Made by a program: the position numbers and the translations under genes
The notes under the pieces: model-generated
What the model was told of the DNA's origin: nothing
Seen by the model: the letters and a program-made list of their open reading frames with translations, nothing else
Databases searched by the model: none
Source of the DNA: Bacillus sp. AFS088145
GTDB taxonomy: Bacteria; Bacillota; Bacilli; Bacillales; Bacillaceae_G
Direction: 5' to 3'
DNA length: 64,000 bases
Assembly (NCBI RefSeq): GCF_002564465.1
Contig: NZ_NUUX01000021.1
Span: 62,001-126,000, forward strand
In this document: positions 35,239 to 44,609 of the stretch, piece after piece
How positions within the stretch are numbered: the stretch's first letter is position 1
Layout: the number at the start of each line of letters is the position of its first letter

Positions 35239-38200
35239 ATGAAGGTAACAACATTAGCAAAGCACTCGGCAGTACTTGCCCTTTCAACAAGTCTGCTTAT
35301 TTCACCTTTCAGTGCAAAGTCTTACATAACGGCAAAAGCAGCAACTTCTAAAGCAGAAGAAATTTTAGCTTCAATTACACCAGAACAAAGAGAAGCATTA
35401 AACCAACTAGAATTAAATAATCAAGAGGGACTACAAGGCTTTCAAGAAGGTGAACTGAATTCTGATAAAAAAGTCTCTGTCATCGTTCAGTTTAATTCAG
35501 ATCCTAGTAATGTTGCAGTATTAGAAGCTGCAGTTGATGGAAAGTCATTAACGAAAACATCAGCACAAGCACAAGTTGATAAAGAGCACAAGGTTTTTAA
35601 AGAAGATGTAGGAAAGATCGTTAAGGTTAAGGAAAAGAAAAACGCTCCTGTCATTACAAAAACGTATGAAACAGCATTTAACGGTGCAGCGATTACACTT
35701 CCTGCAAATCAAGTAAAAGAACTTTTAAAATCAGATGCTGTTAAAACAATATATAAAGATGTAACTTTTAATATTGATCCAATTAAAGAAGATGTTCCAA
35801 CCAATGTTGCAAGAAAAACAACTACATCAGTAGATAGTATTCCTTATTTAAAGGTGGACAAGCTACATAAAGAGGGAATAACAGGTAAAGGTGTTAAAGT
35901 AGGGGTTCTAGATACTGGTATTGACTATAACCACCCTGATTTAAAAGACGCTTTTAAAGGCGGATACGATTTTGTAAATAATGATAATGATCCAATGGAA
36001 GCTACTTACAAAGACTGGCAGGCATCAAACCAACCTGAAAGTAATGGTAATGGCACTTACTATACAGAGCATGGTACGCATGTATCAGGGACAATTGTTG
36101 GACAAAATAAAAATGATAGTGAAGTTTCGGTAGAAGGAGTTGCTCCTGACGCGGATCTATATATGTACCGTGTACTTGGTCCTTACGGAAGCGGATCATC
36201 TGAAAATGTAATTGCTGGGATTGATAAAGCAGTTCAAGATGGTATGGATGTTATTAACCTTTCATTAGGAGCAGGAATCAATGATCCATATTATCCAACT
36301 AGTACGGCAATAAATTATGCAGTATTAAATGGCGTAACAGCGGTGGTTTCAGCAGGTAACAGTGGACCTAATGCTTATACTTTAGGCTCACCAGGTACGG
36401 CAGCATTTGCTTTAACAGTAGGAGCAAGTGATGTACCAACGACAATTTCAACATTTGAAGGAAAAGTGGAAGGCGGATGGTCAACTGATCTTGTAAGTAT
36501 GGCTAGGAGCTTCGCTGATAGTTTTAATAGTTTAGAAGGAAAATCTCTTGAACTAGTAGATGTTGGATTAGGAACATTAGATGATTACAAAAATAAAAAT
36601 GTTGCAGGAAAAATTGCTTTCGTTCAGCGTGGAAACTTTGCTTTAGTAGATAAAGTGAAGTTTGCAAAGCAAAATGGGGCAAAAGCTGTCATTATGTACA
36701 ACAATGTTGACGGCCATGTTGGATATAACTTAGGTGAATCAATGGAATATATTCCTGCATTCTCAATGACAAAGAAAGCAGGAGAAGAATTAAAGGCGAA
36801 AATTGCAAATGGAAATACAACGTTCACTTTTACAAATTTAAAGGAAAAGTCTACTGAGGGTGATAAGCTAGCGGACTTCAGCTCAAGAGGACCAGTTAAT
36901 GGAAACTACCAAATGAAGCCTGAAATCACAGCACCTGGTGTAAGTGTTCTATCTACGGTTCCTTCTTATATTGCAAATCATGATACACCAGAAGACTATA
37001 GATATGCTTACCAAAGAATGGATGGAACGTCTATGGCATCACCATTTGCAGCTGGTGTGGCGGCATTATTAATTGGACAGAATCCAAACCTTGAGCCAGC
37101 AGACGTTAAATCAATTATGATGAACACTGCTGATCAACTTAATGGAGACTATAGCGTTTTTGAAGTAGGAGCAGGTCGAGTAGATCCTTATCAAGCTCTT
37201 CACACTCAAACAGAAATAAAAGTACAAGATGAAACATTAATCCCAGTTGGTAACAAATTATTAAAAGCAAAGAATGAAACTGGGGGACTAAGTTTCGGTA
37301 GACAATTTGTTAAAGATGATTCTCAATTGAAGTTAAAGAAGGAGATTGAATTTACAAACAATAGTAATAAAAAGCAAACATTCGATGTCAAGGTTGTAGA
37401 TAACACACAAGGAGCAAACGGATTAGAAGAGAATGGCGTAGTAGTAGATTTAGGTGACTCAATTAAACTTAATCCAAATTCTACTAAAACGATAAAAGCA
37501 ACATTAACTGTGCCGTCTACTGCTAAAAAAGGTTTTTATGAAGGGTATGTTTTAATCACAAATAGTGGGGATAATTCAGAACAATACCGTATACCGTTTA
37601 GTTTTAAGAAATCGGATGAGGGCTTTGACACACTTAGCATTTCATCGCATGCTATCTCTCCATTATTTTATGGAACATATGACGCGTTTAAAACATTAGC
37701 AACATCGTTAAAATTCAATTTAGGCTCTCCCGTTAACACGTTAGATGTTGTATTACAAGACGGTAATACAAATGAAGATCTAGGACTAGTTGGTACACTT
37801 AATTTGAAAAGTGCAACGCCAGATGTAGACCGCTTCATACAACAAGCATTTTATGGATCATATTACAAGTTTACAGGTGATAAAAAACAACCAGTATCAA
37901 CAGAAGAAAGTCAGGCTAAACCTGGACATTATAAACTGAAATTCATAACAACATTACCAAATGGGAAACAAAAAGTTAAATTTGATGATATCTTTATTGA
38001 TATTGACACACCAACAGTAAAAAGTTCCCTAGATGGAGATTCACCTTTTATTGAGTACAAGTCAGGACAAGAGACTTATCCTTTTGAAATGGAAGTAAAA
38101 GACACTGCTTTAACAGATATGCAACAAGCTGGTATTGGTCTAGATGAAACATCAAACTTTGCAGTATATACTTATGGATTCCCAATTCCTAACGGTCCAA

Positions 38201-39303
38201 TCCATATGGACAAGAACGGTAAGTGGGTTGATGAAGTACAAATGAATGAAAGTACTCCAGCACTGTCATTCAACTTAATTGGGTATGATGCTGCAGGAAA
38301 TCAAGCAAATTGGAAAGAATACTACTTTGTTAAAGAAGGTACATCAGTTGCATATGCTAAGCATAACGTACAGCTAGCTAGATCAGGAGATATCCTATCT
38401 GCATCTTTAGTACTAGACAACGTACAAGGTATAAAAGAAGCAACTTGGAATTTTGATGATGCTGGTGCTGTAGGTATTCCTTACGTAAATCTTGTAGAGG
38501 CGTCTTTAACAAATAAATTTAAGGATAAAGCAGAAATTCAAGTAACTGGTAATAAAATTAAAGTGACTTTTAAAGAAGCGATGGTATTTGACCGTGCAGA
38601 AATAGTAAATGTAAAAGTAAAAGTACAAGATCAACTTTTTTACCCAATCGGATATATTAACCCATCAGCTACGATCGTAGATGCTAATGGTCAAACCGTT
38701 AAGTTGTTAAACGCAGGTAAACGATTCCAAGTAAAACCAAAATTTAACCGAGTTCAAGGAAATATAATTCCTGAAGGGTATTTAGTACAAGAAGAAGGTC
38801 AAATACCTTATTTAGGCTCTCGCGATTGGACAAAAGTGGGGGCAACATTAAAAGTAACAAATGGTGCTTATAGTTTAGAAGCTACTAATTTGATTAGTAG
38901 AGGTAAATTTAATCTTGAACCACTTGCGTTAAGCAAAGATGCATATACATTTGAAGTAAATGTACCAGGACATTTTATTTCAAAGAAAACACAGAAATTC
39001 GGTTTTGAATACAAAGGCGTATTATACGGAAAATCGGAATCAACAAACATTAACTTAGTTGGTGGAGATGTTAACCAAGACAACGTAATCGATGTACAAG
39101 ATGCACTTTATGTCCAAACTTACTGGGGAACAAATAAACGAAGTGCTGATATCAATTTTGATGGAACTGTAGACGCAAAAGATTTCGCATTTGTAGAGAA
39201 AAATTATTTACAACAAAATCCAACAGTTCAAAATGCACCAACTCCGAAAACAATCTATAAAAACCAAACATTAGAAACAATTAAGAGTCAATTAGGCTTA
39301 TAA
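35239..39303 (+). CDS. Giant secreted subtilisin-like (S8) protease, Vpr-like, with C-terminal dockerin-like module
   Basis: The 1354-residue product starts at ATG 35239, the better fit to GGGGGA at 35225-35230; another ATG is at 35230. A signal peptide (to about residue 35) and an I9 propeptide (VSVIVQFNSDPSN) precede the S8 domain with Asp225 (VLDTGIDYNHPD), His278 (EHGTHVSGT) and Ser598 (DGTSMASPFAAG). A PA domain is inserted (VKFAKQNGAKAVIMYNN). Long Fn3- and beta-rich regions lead to two EF-hand-like repeats at about 1275-1325 (DVNQDNVIDVQDA, DINFDGTVDAKDF), a dockerin type I pattern. It degrades extracellular protein. No LPXTG motif is seen. Confidence 0.93.
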   Translation: MKVTTLAKHSAVLALSTSLLISPFSAKSYITAKAATSKAEEILASITPEQREALNQLELNNQEGLQGFQEGELNSDKKVSVIVQFNSDPSNVAVLEAAVDGKSLTKTSAQAQVDKEHKVFKEDVGKIVKVKEKKNAPVITKTYETAFNGAAITLPANQVKELLKSDAVKTIYKDVTFNIDPIKEDVPTNVARKTTTSVDSIPYLKVDKLHKEGITGKGVKVGVLDTGIDYNHPDLKDAFKGGYDFVNNDNDPMEATYKDWQASNQPESNGNGTYYTEHGTHVSGTIVGQNKNDSEVSVEGVAPDADLYMYRVLGPYGSGSSENVIAGIDKAVQDGMDVINLSLGAGINDPYYPTSTAINYAVLNGVTAVVSAGNSGPNAYTLGSPGTAAFALTVGASDVPTTISTFEGKVEGGWSTDLVSMARSFADSFNSLEGKSLELVDVGLGTLDDYKNKNVAGKIAFVQRGNFALVDKVKFAKQNGAKAVIMYNNVDGHVGYNLGESMEYIPAFSMTKKAGEELKAKIANGNTTFTFTNLKEKSTEGDKLADFSSRGPVNGNYQMKPEITAPGVSVLSTVPSYIANHDTPEDYRYAYQRMDGTSMASPFAAGVAALLIGQNPNLEPADVKSIMMNTADQLNGDYSVFEVGAGRVDPYQALHTQTEIKVQDETLIPVGNKLLKAKNETGGLSFGRQFVKDDSQLKLKKEIEFTNNSNKKQTFDVKVVDNTQGANGLEENGVVVDLGDSIKLNPNSTKTIKATLTVPSTAKKGFYEGYVLITNSGDNSEQYRIPFSFKKSDEGFDTLSISSHAISPLFYGTYDAFKTLATSLKFNLGSPVNTLDVVLQDGNTNEDLGLVGTLNLKSATPDVDRFIQQAFYGSYYKFTGDKKQPVSTEESQAKPGHYKLKFITTLPNGKQKVKFDDIFIDIDTPTVKSSLDGDSPFIEYKSGQETYPFEMEVKDTALTDMQQAGIGLDETSNFAVYTYGFPIPNGPIHMDKNGKWVDEVQMNESTPALSFNLIGYDAAGNQANWKEYYFVKEGTSVAYAKHNVQLARSGDILSASLVLDNVQGIKEATWNFDDAGAVGIPYVNLVEASLTNKFKDKAEIQVTGNKIKVTFKEAMVFDRAEIVNVKVKVQDQLFYPIGYINPSATIVDANGQTVKLLNAGKRFQVKPKFNRVQGNIIPEGYLVQEEGQIPYLGSRDWTKVGATLKVTNGAYSLEATNLISRGKFNLEPLALSKDAYTFEVNVPGHFISKKTQKFGFEYKGVLYGKSESTNINLVGGDVNQDNVIDVQDALYVQTYWGTNKRSADINFDGTVDAKDFAFVEKNYLQQNPTVQNAPTPKTIYKNQTLETIKSQLGL

Positions 39304-39314
39304 TTTCAAATCCC

Positions 39315-39359
39315 AAAGAAGCTGCTATTAAATATTCCTTAATAGTGGTTTCTTTTTTG
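39315..39359 (+). terminator. Terminator of the S8 protease gene
   Basis: A 17-bp stem with three G-U pairs (39315-39331 with 39339-39355) is followed by a T run. Confidence 0.88.
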
Positions 39360-39390
39360 GTGGAGAATAAACTCAAACTTTTTATTGAGC

Positions 39391-39432
39391 AAAAAAAAGA
39401 CTAATTCAATTCAATTGAATCAGTCTTTTTTT
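39391..39432. terminator. Bidirectional terminator between protease and rluF-like gene
   Basis: A-run, AGACTAATTCAATT and its complement AATTGAATCAGTCT with a T-run form a long stem. The flanking A and T tracts let it end transcripts from both sides. It ends four bases from the stop codon of the minus-strand gene. Confidence 0.88.
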
Positions 39433-39436
39433 AAGT

Positions 39437-40153
39437 TTACCATTCATTTGGCTCATAATTTAATTCTCTAAATAGCTGAGTTTTTTCTTTCTTAGATAAG
39501 TCTCTCCATTGACCCATTGGTAGATTGCCTAGATTAATATTCATAATTCGAGTTCTTTGCAATCGGTATACTTCATATCCAAGCGCTTCACACATACGAC
39601 GAATTTGACGGTTTAAACCTTGTGTTAAAATGATTTGGAAATCAAATTTTGAAAGCTGTTTAACTTCACATGGTAATGTTTTTGTACCTAATATTTTTAC
39701 CCCTTCAGACATTTTAGTTAAAAAGTCAGGAGTTATTGGTTTATCTACTGATACAATATATTCTTTTTCATGCCTATTTTCAGCTCGTAAAATTTCATTT
39801 ACAATATCCCCATCATTTGTAAGGAGAATCAAACCTTCAGAATCCTTATCAAGTCTTCCAATATTAAAGATACGTAGTGGATGGTTTACGAGATCAACAA
39901 TATTCCCTTTAACACCTTTTTCAGTTGTACTTGTTATACCAACTGGCTTGTTCAAGGCTATATAAACATGGTTTCGAGCTAATCTAATATGTTCACCATT
40001 TACAATTACCTCATCACCAGGTTCAACTTGATCACCGACTTTCGCTACTCTACCATTTAATTTTACTCTTCCTTCACTAATTAACTTGTCCGCTCCACGT
40101 CTCGAAGCCTTTCCAGACTCACTAATAAATTTATTTAAACGAATGTTAAACAA
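39437..40153 (-). CDS. rluF: 23S rRNA pseudouridine synthase, RluF-like (RsuA family)
   Basis: The 238-residue product has an N-terminal S4 RNA-binding domain ([21 protein letters not shown]) and the synthase domain with catalytic Asp102 in [10 protein letters not shown]. Similarity to E. coli RluF is strong ([41 protein letters not shown]). RluF modifies U2604 of 23S rRNA. The only canonical start in range is TTG 40153, just one base from AAGGGG. The ATT at 40144-40142 has ideal spacing and lines up with the usual N-terminus, so initiation there is possible. The gene is monocistronic. Confidence 0.88.
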   Translation of the reverse strand: MFNIRLNKFISESGKASRRGADKLISEGRVKLNGRVAKVGDQVEPGDEVIVNGEHIRLARNHVYIALNKPVGITSTTEKGVKGNIVDLVNHPLRIFNIGRLDKDSEGLILLTNDGDIVNEILRAENRHEKEYIVSVDKPITPDFLTKMSEGVKILGTKTLPCEVKQLSKFDFQIILTQGLNRQIRRMCEALGYEVYRLQRTRIMNINLGNLPMGQWRDLSKKEKTQLFRELNYEPNEW

Positions 40154-40317
40154 CCCCTTAAATTCTAAATTATACTTTCAGAATAACATAGATAGCTTTT
40201 TAATGAGAACACCATTCGGCTATTACTAAAAAGTACTTTTAAATAATTGTTGTATACTACTATTTTATCCACATTCATTATATTATTTTCTAAATTATAT
40301 AACAAAAATGTTTTTTA

Positions 40318-40346
40318 TTGACAGACTGTAAGGCAGGTCGTATGAT
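40318..40346 (+). promoter_or_regulatory. Sigma-A promoter of the guanine riboswitch transcript
   Basis: TTGACA (40318-40323), a 17-base spacer and TATGAT (40341-40346) form a near-consensus promoter about 20 bases before the aptamer. Confidence 0.8.
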
Positions 40347-40364
40347 AGAAAAAATATATTAATA

Positions 40365-40440
40365 TTTTCTCATATAAACTTGAAAATAAGGTTCAAGAGT
40401 TTCTACCTAGCGCCCGTAAACTGCTAGACTATGAGGAAGA
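40365..40440 (+). promoter_or_regulatory. Guanine riboswitch aptamer (purine riboswitch)
   Basis: Stem P1 pairs TTTTCTCAT (40365-40373) with ATGAGGAAG (40431-40439). P2 is CTTGAA/TTCAAG and P3 is TAGC/GCTA with the conserved loops. The core has GTTTCTACC and GACTATG. The base equivalent to position 74 is C, which selects guanine or hypoxanthine over adenine. It controls the purine permease downstream. Confidence 0.92.
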
Positions 40441-40469
40441 GCTCTGGATTTTTGTTTTCTTTACAATGT

Positions 40470-40512
40470 AAAACTGCCTGCTTTTTCTCATGAAAAGCGG
40501 GCAGTTTTTTTA
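40470..40512 (+). terminator. Riboswitch expression-platform terminator
   Basis: AAACTGCCTGCTTTT (from 40470) pairs with AAAAGCGGGCAGTTT (to about 40507), followed by a T run. Ligand-bound aptamer should leave this hairpin intact and stop transcription. Confidence 0.88.
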
Positions 40513-40538
40513 TTTTAATATAATAAAGGAGTCTTCAT

Positions 40539-41840
40539 ATGTTTCAACTTAAAGAACGAAATACTTCAGTTAAAATTGAAGTATTAGCTGGTTTAACTAC
40601 ATTTTTAACTTTGGCGTACATCATTATTGTCAATCCTATGATTTTAAAGGACGCAGGTGTACCGTTTAACCAGGCATTTTTAGCTACTATTCTAGCAACC
40701 ATTATTGGTACTTTAACGATGTCTTTAATAGCTAATTATCCCATCGTTATAGCGCCTGCAATGGGGTTAAATGCCTATTTTACTTATTCTGTAATTGGGG
40801 GACATAATCTCCCATATTCAGTAGGTTTTTCTGCTGTTTTTATTACTGGAATTTTATTTTTACTACTTTCTTTAACAACTTTCCGAACAAAATTGATTCA
40901 AGCAATTCCTGCTAACTTAAAGCATGCAATTGCTGCTGGAATTGGTTTGTTTATTACCTTTATTGGCTTACGTTTATCAGGTATTGTAGCAGATCATCCT
41001 ACTAATCTAGTTCAAATTGGTGATTTTAGTTCCCCTAAAGTTGCACTTACATTGATTGGTCTACTAATAACAATTGTATTTATGGCACTTAACTTAAATG
41101 GTGCGTTATTTCTAGGGATGATTACGACAGGTCTAATTGCATATTTTACAGGTCAGTTAAATTTTGCAAATGGTTTTGTTGCTATGCCACATTTACCAAA
41201 AGGAATTTTAGTATACAACCCAATTGATTCAGTGAAAGACATTATTGAATATGGACTTTATAGTGTCATTTTCTCATTCTTACTTGTCATGTTATTCGAT
41301 ACAACAGGAGCTTTACTAGCAATCGTTAAACAAGCAGGTCTTATCAAAAATGGTAAGTTAGAAAAGGGAGGAAGTGCATTCTCTGCTGATTCAATTGGAA
41401 CAATTGTTGGTGCAATGTTAGGAACAAGTCCGACTGCAGCAACTGTAGAATCCTCTGCTGGCGTTGGTGCTGGTGGAAAAACTGGTTTAACATCATTAAC
41501 TGTTGTAGTCCTATTTGTAATCGCAGCATTTTTTAGCCCAATGATTGGTTCAGTATCAGAAGTTGCCGCAATTACAGCGCCTAGCTTAATTATTGTTGGC
41601 TGTTTTATGATTAAGAGTATTTCGGAGATTAAATGGGATGATTTTGAAGAAGCATTCCCGGCATTTTTAGTCATTGTTAGTATGCCATTAACATCAAGTA
41701 TTGCAAACGGTATTGCTTTAGGCTTTATTTCTTATCCAATCATGAAAATCGTTAAACGTAAATTTAAAGACGTACACCCATTTGTATATATATTTGCAGT
41801 ACTATTCTTAGTTCAATTAGTATTTTTTGCACATAAATAA
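40539..41840 (+). CDS. Guanine/hypoxanthine permease (NCS2/AzgA family, PbuG/PbuO-like)
   Basis: The 433-residue product has 12-14 predicted membrane segments and the AzgA-type motifs ITFIGLRLSG, MLFDTTGALLAI and ADSIGTIVGAMLGTSPTAATVESSAGV. The family takes up hypoxanthine, guanine or adenine with protons. The guanine riboswitch and terminator directly upstream fit a purine importer that is shut off when guanine is plentiful. AAAGGAG precedes the ATG. B. subtilis pbuG is also riboswitch-controlled. The choice between PbuG and PbuO is not settled. Confidence 0.92.
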   Translation: MFQLKERNTSVKIEVLAGLTTFLTLAYIIIVNPMILKDAGVPFNQAFLATILATIIGTLTMSLIANYPIVIAPAMGLNAYFTYSVIGGHNLPYSVGFSAVFITGILFLLLSLTTFRTKLIQAIPANLKHAIAAGIGLFITFIGLRLSGIVADHPTNLVQIGDFSSPKVALTLIGLLITIVFMALNLNGALFLGMITTGLIAYFTGQLNFANGFVAMPHLPKGILVYNPIDSVKDIIEYGLYSVIFSFLLVMLFDTTGALLAIVKQAGLIKNGKLEKGGSAFSADSIGTIVGAMLGTSPTAATVESSAGVGAGGKTGLTSLTVVVLFVIAAFFSPMIGSVSEVAAITAPSLIIVGCFMIKSISEIKWDDFEEAFPAFLVIVSMPLTSSIANGIALGFISYPIMKIVKRKFKDVHPFVYIFAVLFLVQLVFFAHK

Positions 41841-41848
41841 TAGAGACA

Positions 41849-41893
41849 TAAAAAAGCAGGTAAAAGATATTGAAGTCTTTTACCTGTTTTTTA
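41849..41893. terminator. Bidirectional terminator between the purine permease and the steT-like gene
   Basis: An 18-bp stem (AAAAAAGCAGGTAAAAGA with its complement) with an 8-base loop has A and T tracts that serve both convergent genes. Confidence 0.9.
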
Positions 41894-41905
41894 TTAATCT
41901 ATATA

Positions 41906-43240
41906 TTAACTTGCTTTATATTTTTCTTCGCTTCTAATAGTCGATTTTAGTCTCCAATAAACAGGTAAACCAACAATTGCAATACCAATTGATACAAGTG
42001 CATCTATTGGGGCATTTATAATCGTACTACCGATGATGTAAAGTGTACCTAATATTGCCACAATCGGAGTGATAGGGTATAAAGGTACTTTATACAATTT
42101 ATTTCCACCTTTATCTTTTTTACGTAATATGAAGATTGCATTAAATGCTAGTCCATAAAATAAGAAAACTGCAAATATAGCCATATCAGAAAGTCGATCT
42201 GGGTTCCAGAATATCATCATTGCTAATGCTAAAACAATTTGAAAAACTGTTGAGCCTACTGGTGTATTAAATTTAGGATGAATACTAGATAATACTTTTG
42301 AACCAGGTAGGAAGTTTCGTTCTGCCATCGCAAATGTAACCCTTGGGAATGTAAGAATTTTGCCATTTAAACAGCCAAAAATAGAAACTAAAATTCCGAT
42401 GGCAAGAATTTTTCCACCAATACTACCAAATAGTGAAGAAGCTGCCGCAGTAGCTGCATTAGGACCTAATTCAACAATTTTACTAGCAGATAAAACATGT
42501 AGCATCGCGATATTAACAGAAAGATAAGCTAAAATAACAATAACAATACCAGAAATAATTGCTCTAGGAAGAGTCTTTGAAGGATTCTTCATTTCTCCTG
42601 CCATAAAACCTACATTCATCCAACCGTCATATGCCCATAAAGTCGCTAATACTGCTGCGCCCATATTAAGTGCTTGAGTAGAACTACCACTCTCTGCATT
42701 AAAAACTGATACGTCCCCTTGAAGGATACCAAAAACAGCAATTAAAATAATAGGAACTAGTTTACCAGCAGTAGAGATTGTTTGAATAAATCCACCAAGT
42801 TGAGTGCCTAGTATATTTAGACCACCAAGTAATATAATCGTGATAATAGCAATAACTTTGCTACTTCCCTGAAAACCGAAAAAATCTGCCAACAAAGAGC
42901 CAAAATAAAGACTAAGAGCACCCATAACAGCTGGTCCATAGACGAGGGTTTGTACCCAACCGCATAAAAATCCCCACTTCTCACCATAAACCTCTTCTAT
43001 ATAAGCATATAATCCACCAGTTCTCGGGATTTTTACACTTACTTCAGCGATCGTTAATCCACTTGCTAGTGTAATAACACCACCGATAATCCACGCTAAA
43101 AGAGCCATAGTGGAATTAGCGGTTGAAGACAACACGATCCCAGGTTTCATAAAAATTCCAGAACCAATTACTGTACCGATTACTAAAGACGTTGATACGA
43201 AAAAGCCAATATTTTTCTTTAAATTTACTTCTTTTTCCAC
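41906..43240 (-). CDS. steT: APC-family amino acid exchanger, SteT-like
   Basis: The product is 444 residues from GTG 43240, chosen because AAGGAG at 43256-43251 directly abuts an earlier GTG at 43249. It has twelve membrane helices with the LAT-type motifs VIGTVIGSGIFMKPG, PRTGGLYAYIEEVYGE, WAYDGW and VSIFGCLNGKILTFPRV. It is close throughout to B. subtilis SteT, a serine/threonine antiporter related to the light chains of mammalian heteromeric transporters. Substrate specificity is inferred from that similarity. The gene is monocistronic, ending at the shared terminator. Confidence 0.87.
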   Translation of the reverse strand: MEKEVNLKKNIGFFVSTSLVIGTVIGSGIFMKPGIVLSSTANSTMALLAWIIGGVITLASGLTIAEVSVKIPRTGGLYAYIEEVYGEKWGFLCGWVQTLVYGPAVMGALSLYFGSLLADFFGFQGSSKVIAIITIILLGGLNILGTQLGGFIQTISTAGKLVPIILIAVFGILQGDVSVFNAESGSSTQALNMGAAVLATLWAYDGWMNVGFMAGEMKNPSKTLPRAIISGIVIVILAYLSVNIAMLHVLSASKIVELGPNAATAAASSLFGSIGGKILAIGILVSIFGCLNGKILTFPRVTFAMAERNFLPGSKVLSSIHPKFNTPVGSTVFQIVLALAMMIFWNPDRLSDMAIFAVFLFYGLAFNAIFILRKKDKGGNKLYKVPLYPITPIVAILGTLYIIGSTIINAPIDALVSIGIAIVGLPVYWRLKSTIRSEEKYKAS

Positions 43241-43524
43241 ATTATACACTCCTTCCAGGACTATATTTATAAAATTAGAAAGATTATAGCATATTAATTT
43301 TCTAATCTATTTTTTTCTGAATAATTAAATTTATGTCTTATGTATTTTTGATATAGTGGATAAGACCTATTAACCCTCATAAATCTTTCATAATATATAT
43401 TCGTTATGACTAGATAACATATTGATAAAAGGTTATTAGTCGTAAAGATAGAACACTATATTGTAGGTATTTCAGACCGATTTTTAGTTAATTATGGAAT
43501 GCTATCTATTCTGGAGGTGAAGAC

Positions 43525-44243
43525 GTGGAAGTTTCTTTCGAACGTGTGGTAGATAACATATACGTTTTAGCGATATGGGATACCGAATGGAAGTCATATA
43601 ATAATTGCTACTTTATATTATAATTCAAAATAATGGAGTTACTCTCATTGATTCAGGAAAGGGGATCCACTCTAAATATATTAGGAAAGCTCTGGTTGAA
43701 TTAGGGAAAACACCAGAAGACGTCCATCTCTTTTTAGCTACACATGGACATGAAGATCATATTGAAGGTTCTAATATTTTTAAAAACGCTAAGAAATTTA
43801 TCCATTCAAATGATAATAATTTGATTGATTCACATGAATTAAGTCAATTTAGTAATGACCTGGAAGATTTTGAAGTAATAAAGGAGTTTGAATATGATTT
43901 AGTTGGATACCATACTCCAGGTTCGGTCGTATTTTACCATCGCCCATCAAAAGTAGTTTTTACAGGTGATTTCTTATGTTTCTTCGGTGATCCTTTATCA
44001 AAGGATGGACTGGTCTCTAAAGGAGATGACCTTAGAAATGAGTGGGTAAAATATTTGAGAGATGGCGGAGTCTCAACAGAACAATTAGATCATTTTCTAG
44101 GTGGACTAAAAAAAATAAATCAGTTTGATAGTAGTGTAATGTGTACTGGACATGGAGGTGTCCTAGTAGGAAATATTAAAGAGTTTATAAGTGAACTAAT
44201 TGATGTCGGAGTTCAAAATAGTAAAAGAGTATCAGACTGTTGA
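43525..44243 (+). pseudogene. Metallo-beta-lactamase-fold hydrolase with a single-base frameshift
   Basis: GTG 43525 with GGAGGTG at 43513-43519 opens a frame (MEVSFERVVDNIYVLAIW...NNCYFIL) that stops at 43621-43623. The protein continues one frame away from about 43615: IIIQNNGVTLIDSGKG, the zinc motif THGHEDH, TPGSV, FTGDFLC and a final GHGG. One extra T in the TTT near 43611-43613 would join them into a normal protein of about 239 residues. This is either a real inactivating deletion or a sequencing error. The family covers many hydrolases, so the substrate is unknown. Confidence 0.75.
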
Positions 44244-44404
44244 CCGATTTAATCAGTCTTTTTTATAGGGAAGTAGTGTAAAGAAAGAGCTTAATTTTGC
44301 TTTAGAAAGGTTAGAATGGAATATTCTTACCAATAATGAACTATATAGACTTTAAATGGGTTTCTTTAAAATACTTAAAATTACTTCAATGGGAGTGCAT
44401 TGTA

Positions 44405-44602
44405 ATGAGGTTAAAAACATTAATTGGGCTATTAATAGGTTCATTTACAACATTCTTCATTTTAAGTCTTCTAAGTAATAAACTTACCAATAAAGAGTAC
44501 TGGTTTTATGCAACAATTTATCTTGTTTTTATGGTTTTAGCATACTTGGCAATTAACTTAATTCGAAAAGTTAAGTCATCAAAGAAGACTGATTCATTTT
44601 GA
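44405..44602 (+). CDS. Small hypothetical membrane protein
   Basis: The 65-residue product starts at ATG 44405, with GGGAG at 44391-44395 at normal spacing; a longer version from 44336 has no ribosome site. It has two predicted transmembrane helices (TLIGLLIGSFTTFFILSLL and YATIYLVFMVLAYLAINLI) and a basic tail. No family was recognised. Its last codons overlap the GATTCA hairpin at 44586-44610. It lies in a disturbed stretch beside two frameshifted genes and a repeat element, so its importance is uncertain. Confidence 0.5.
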   Translation: MRLKTLIGLLIGSFTTFFILSLLSNKLTNKEYWFYATIYLVFMVLAYLAINLIRKVKSSKKTDSF

Positions 44603-44609
44603 ATCAGTC

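Noticed and set aside
40265-40273. A single perfect DnaA box (TTATCCACA) upstream of the guanine riboswitch promoter.
   Set aside because: One isolated nine-base match in AT-rich DNA is expected by chance.
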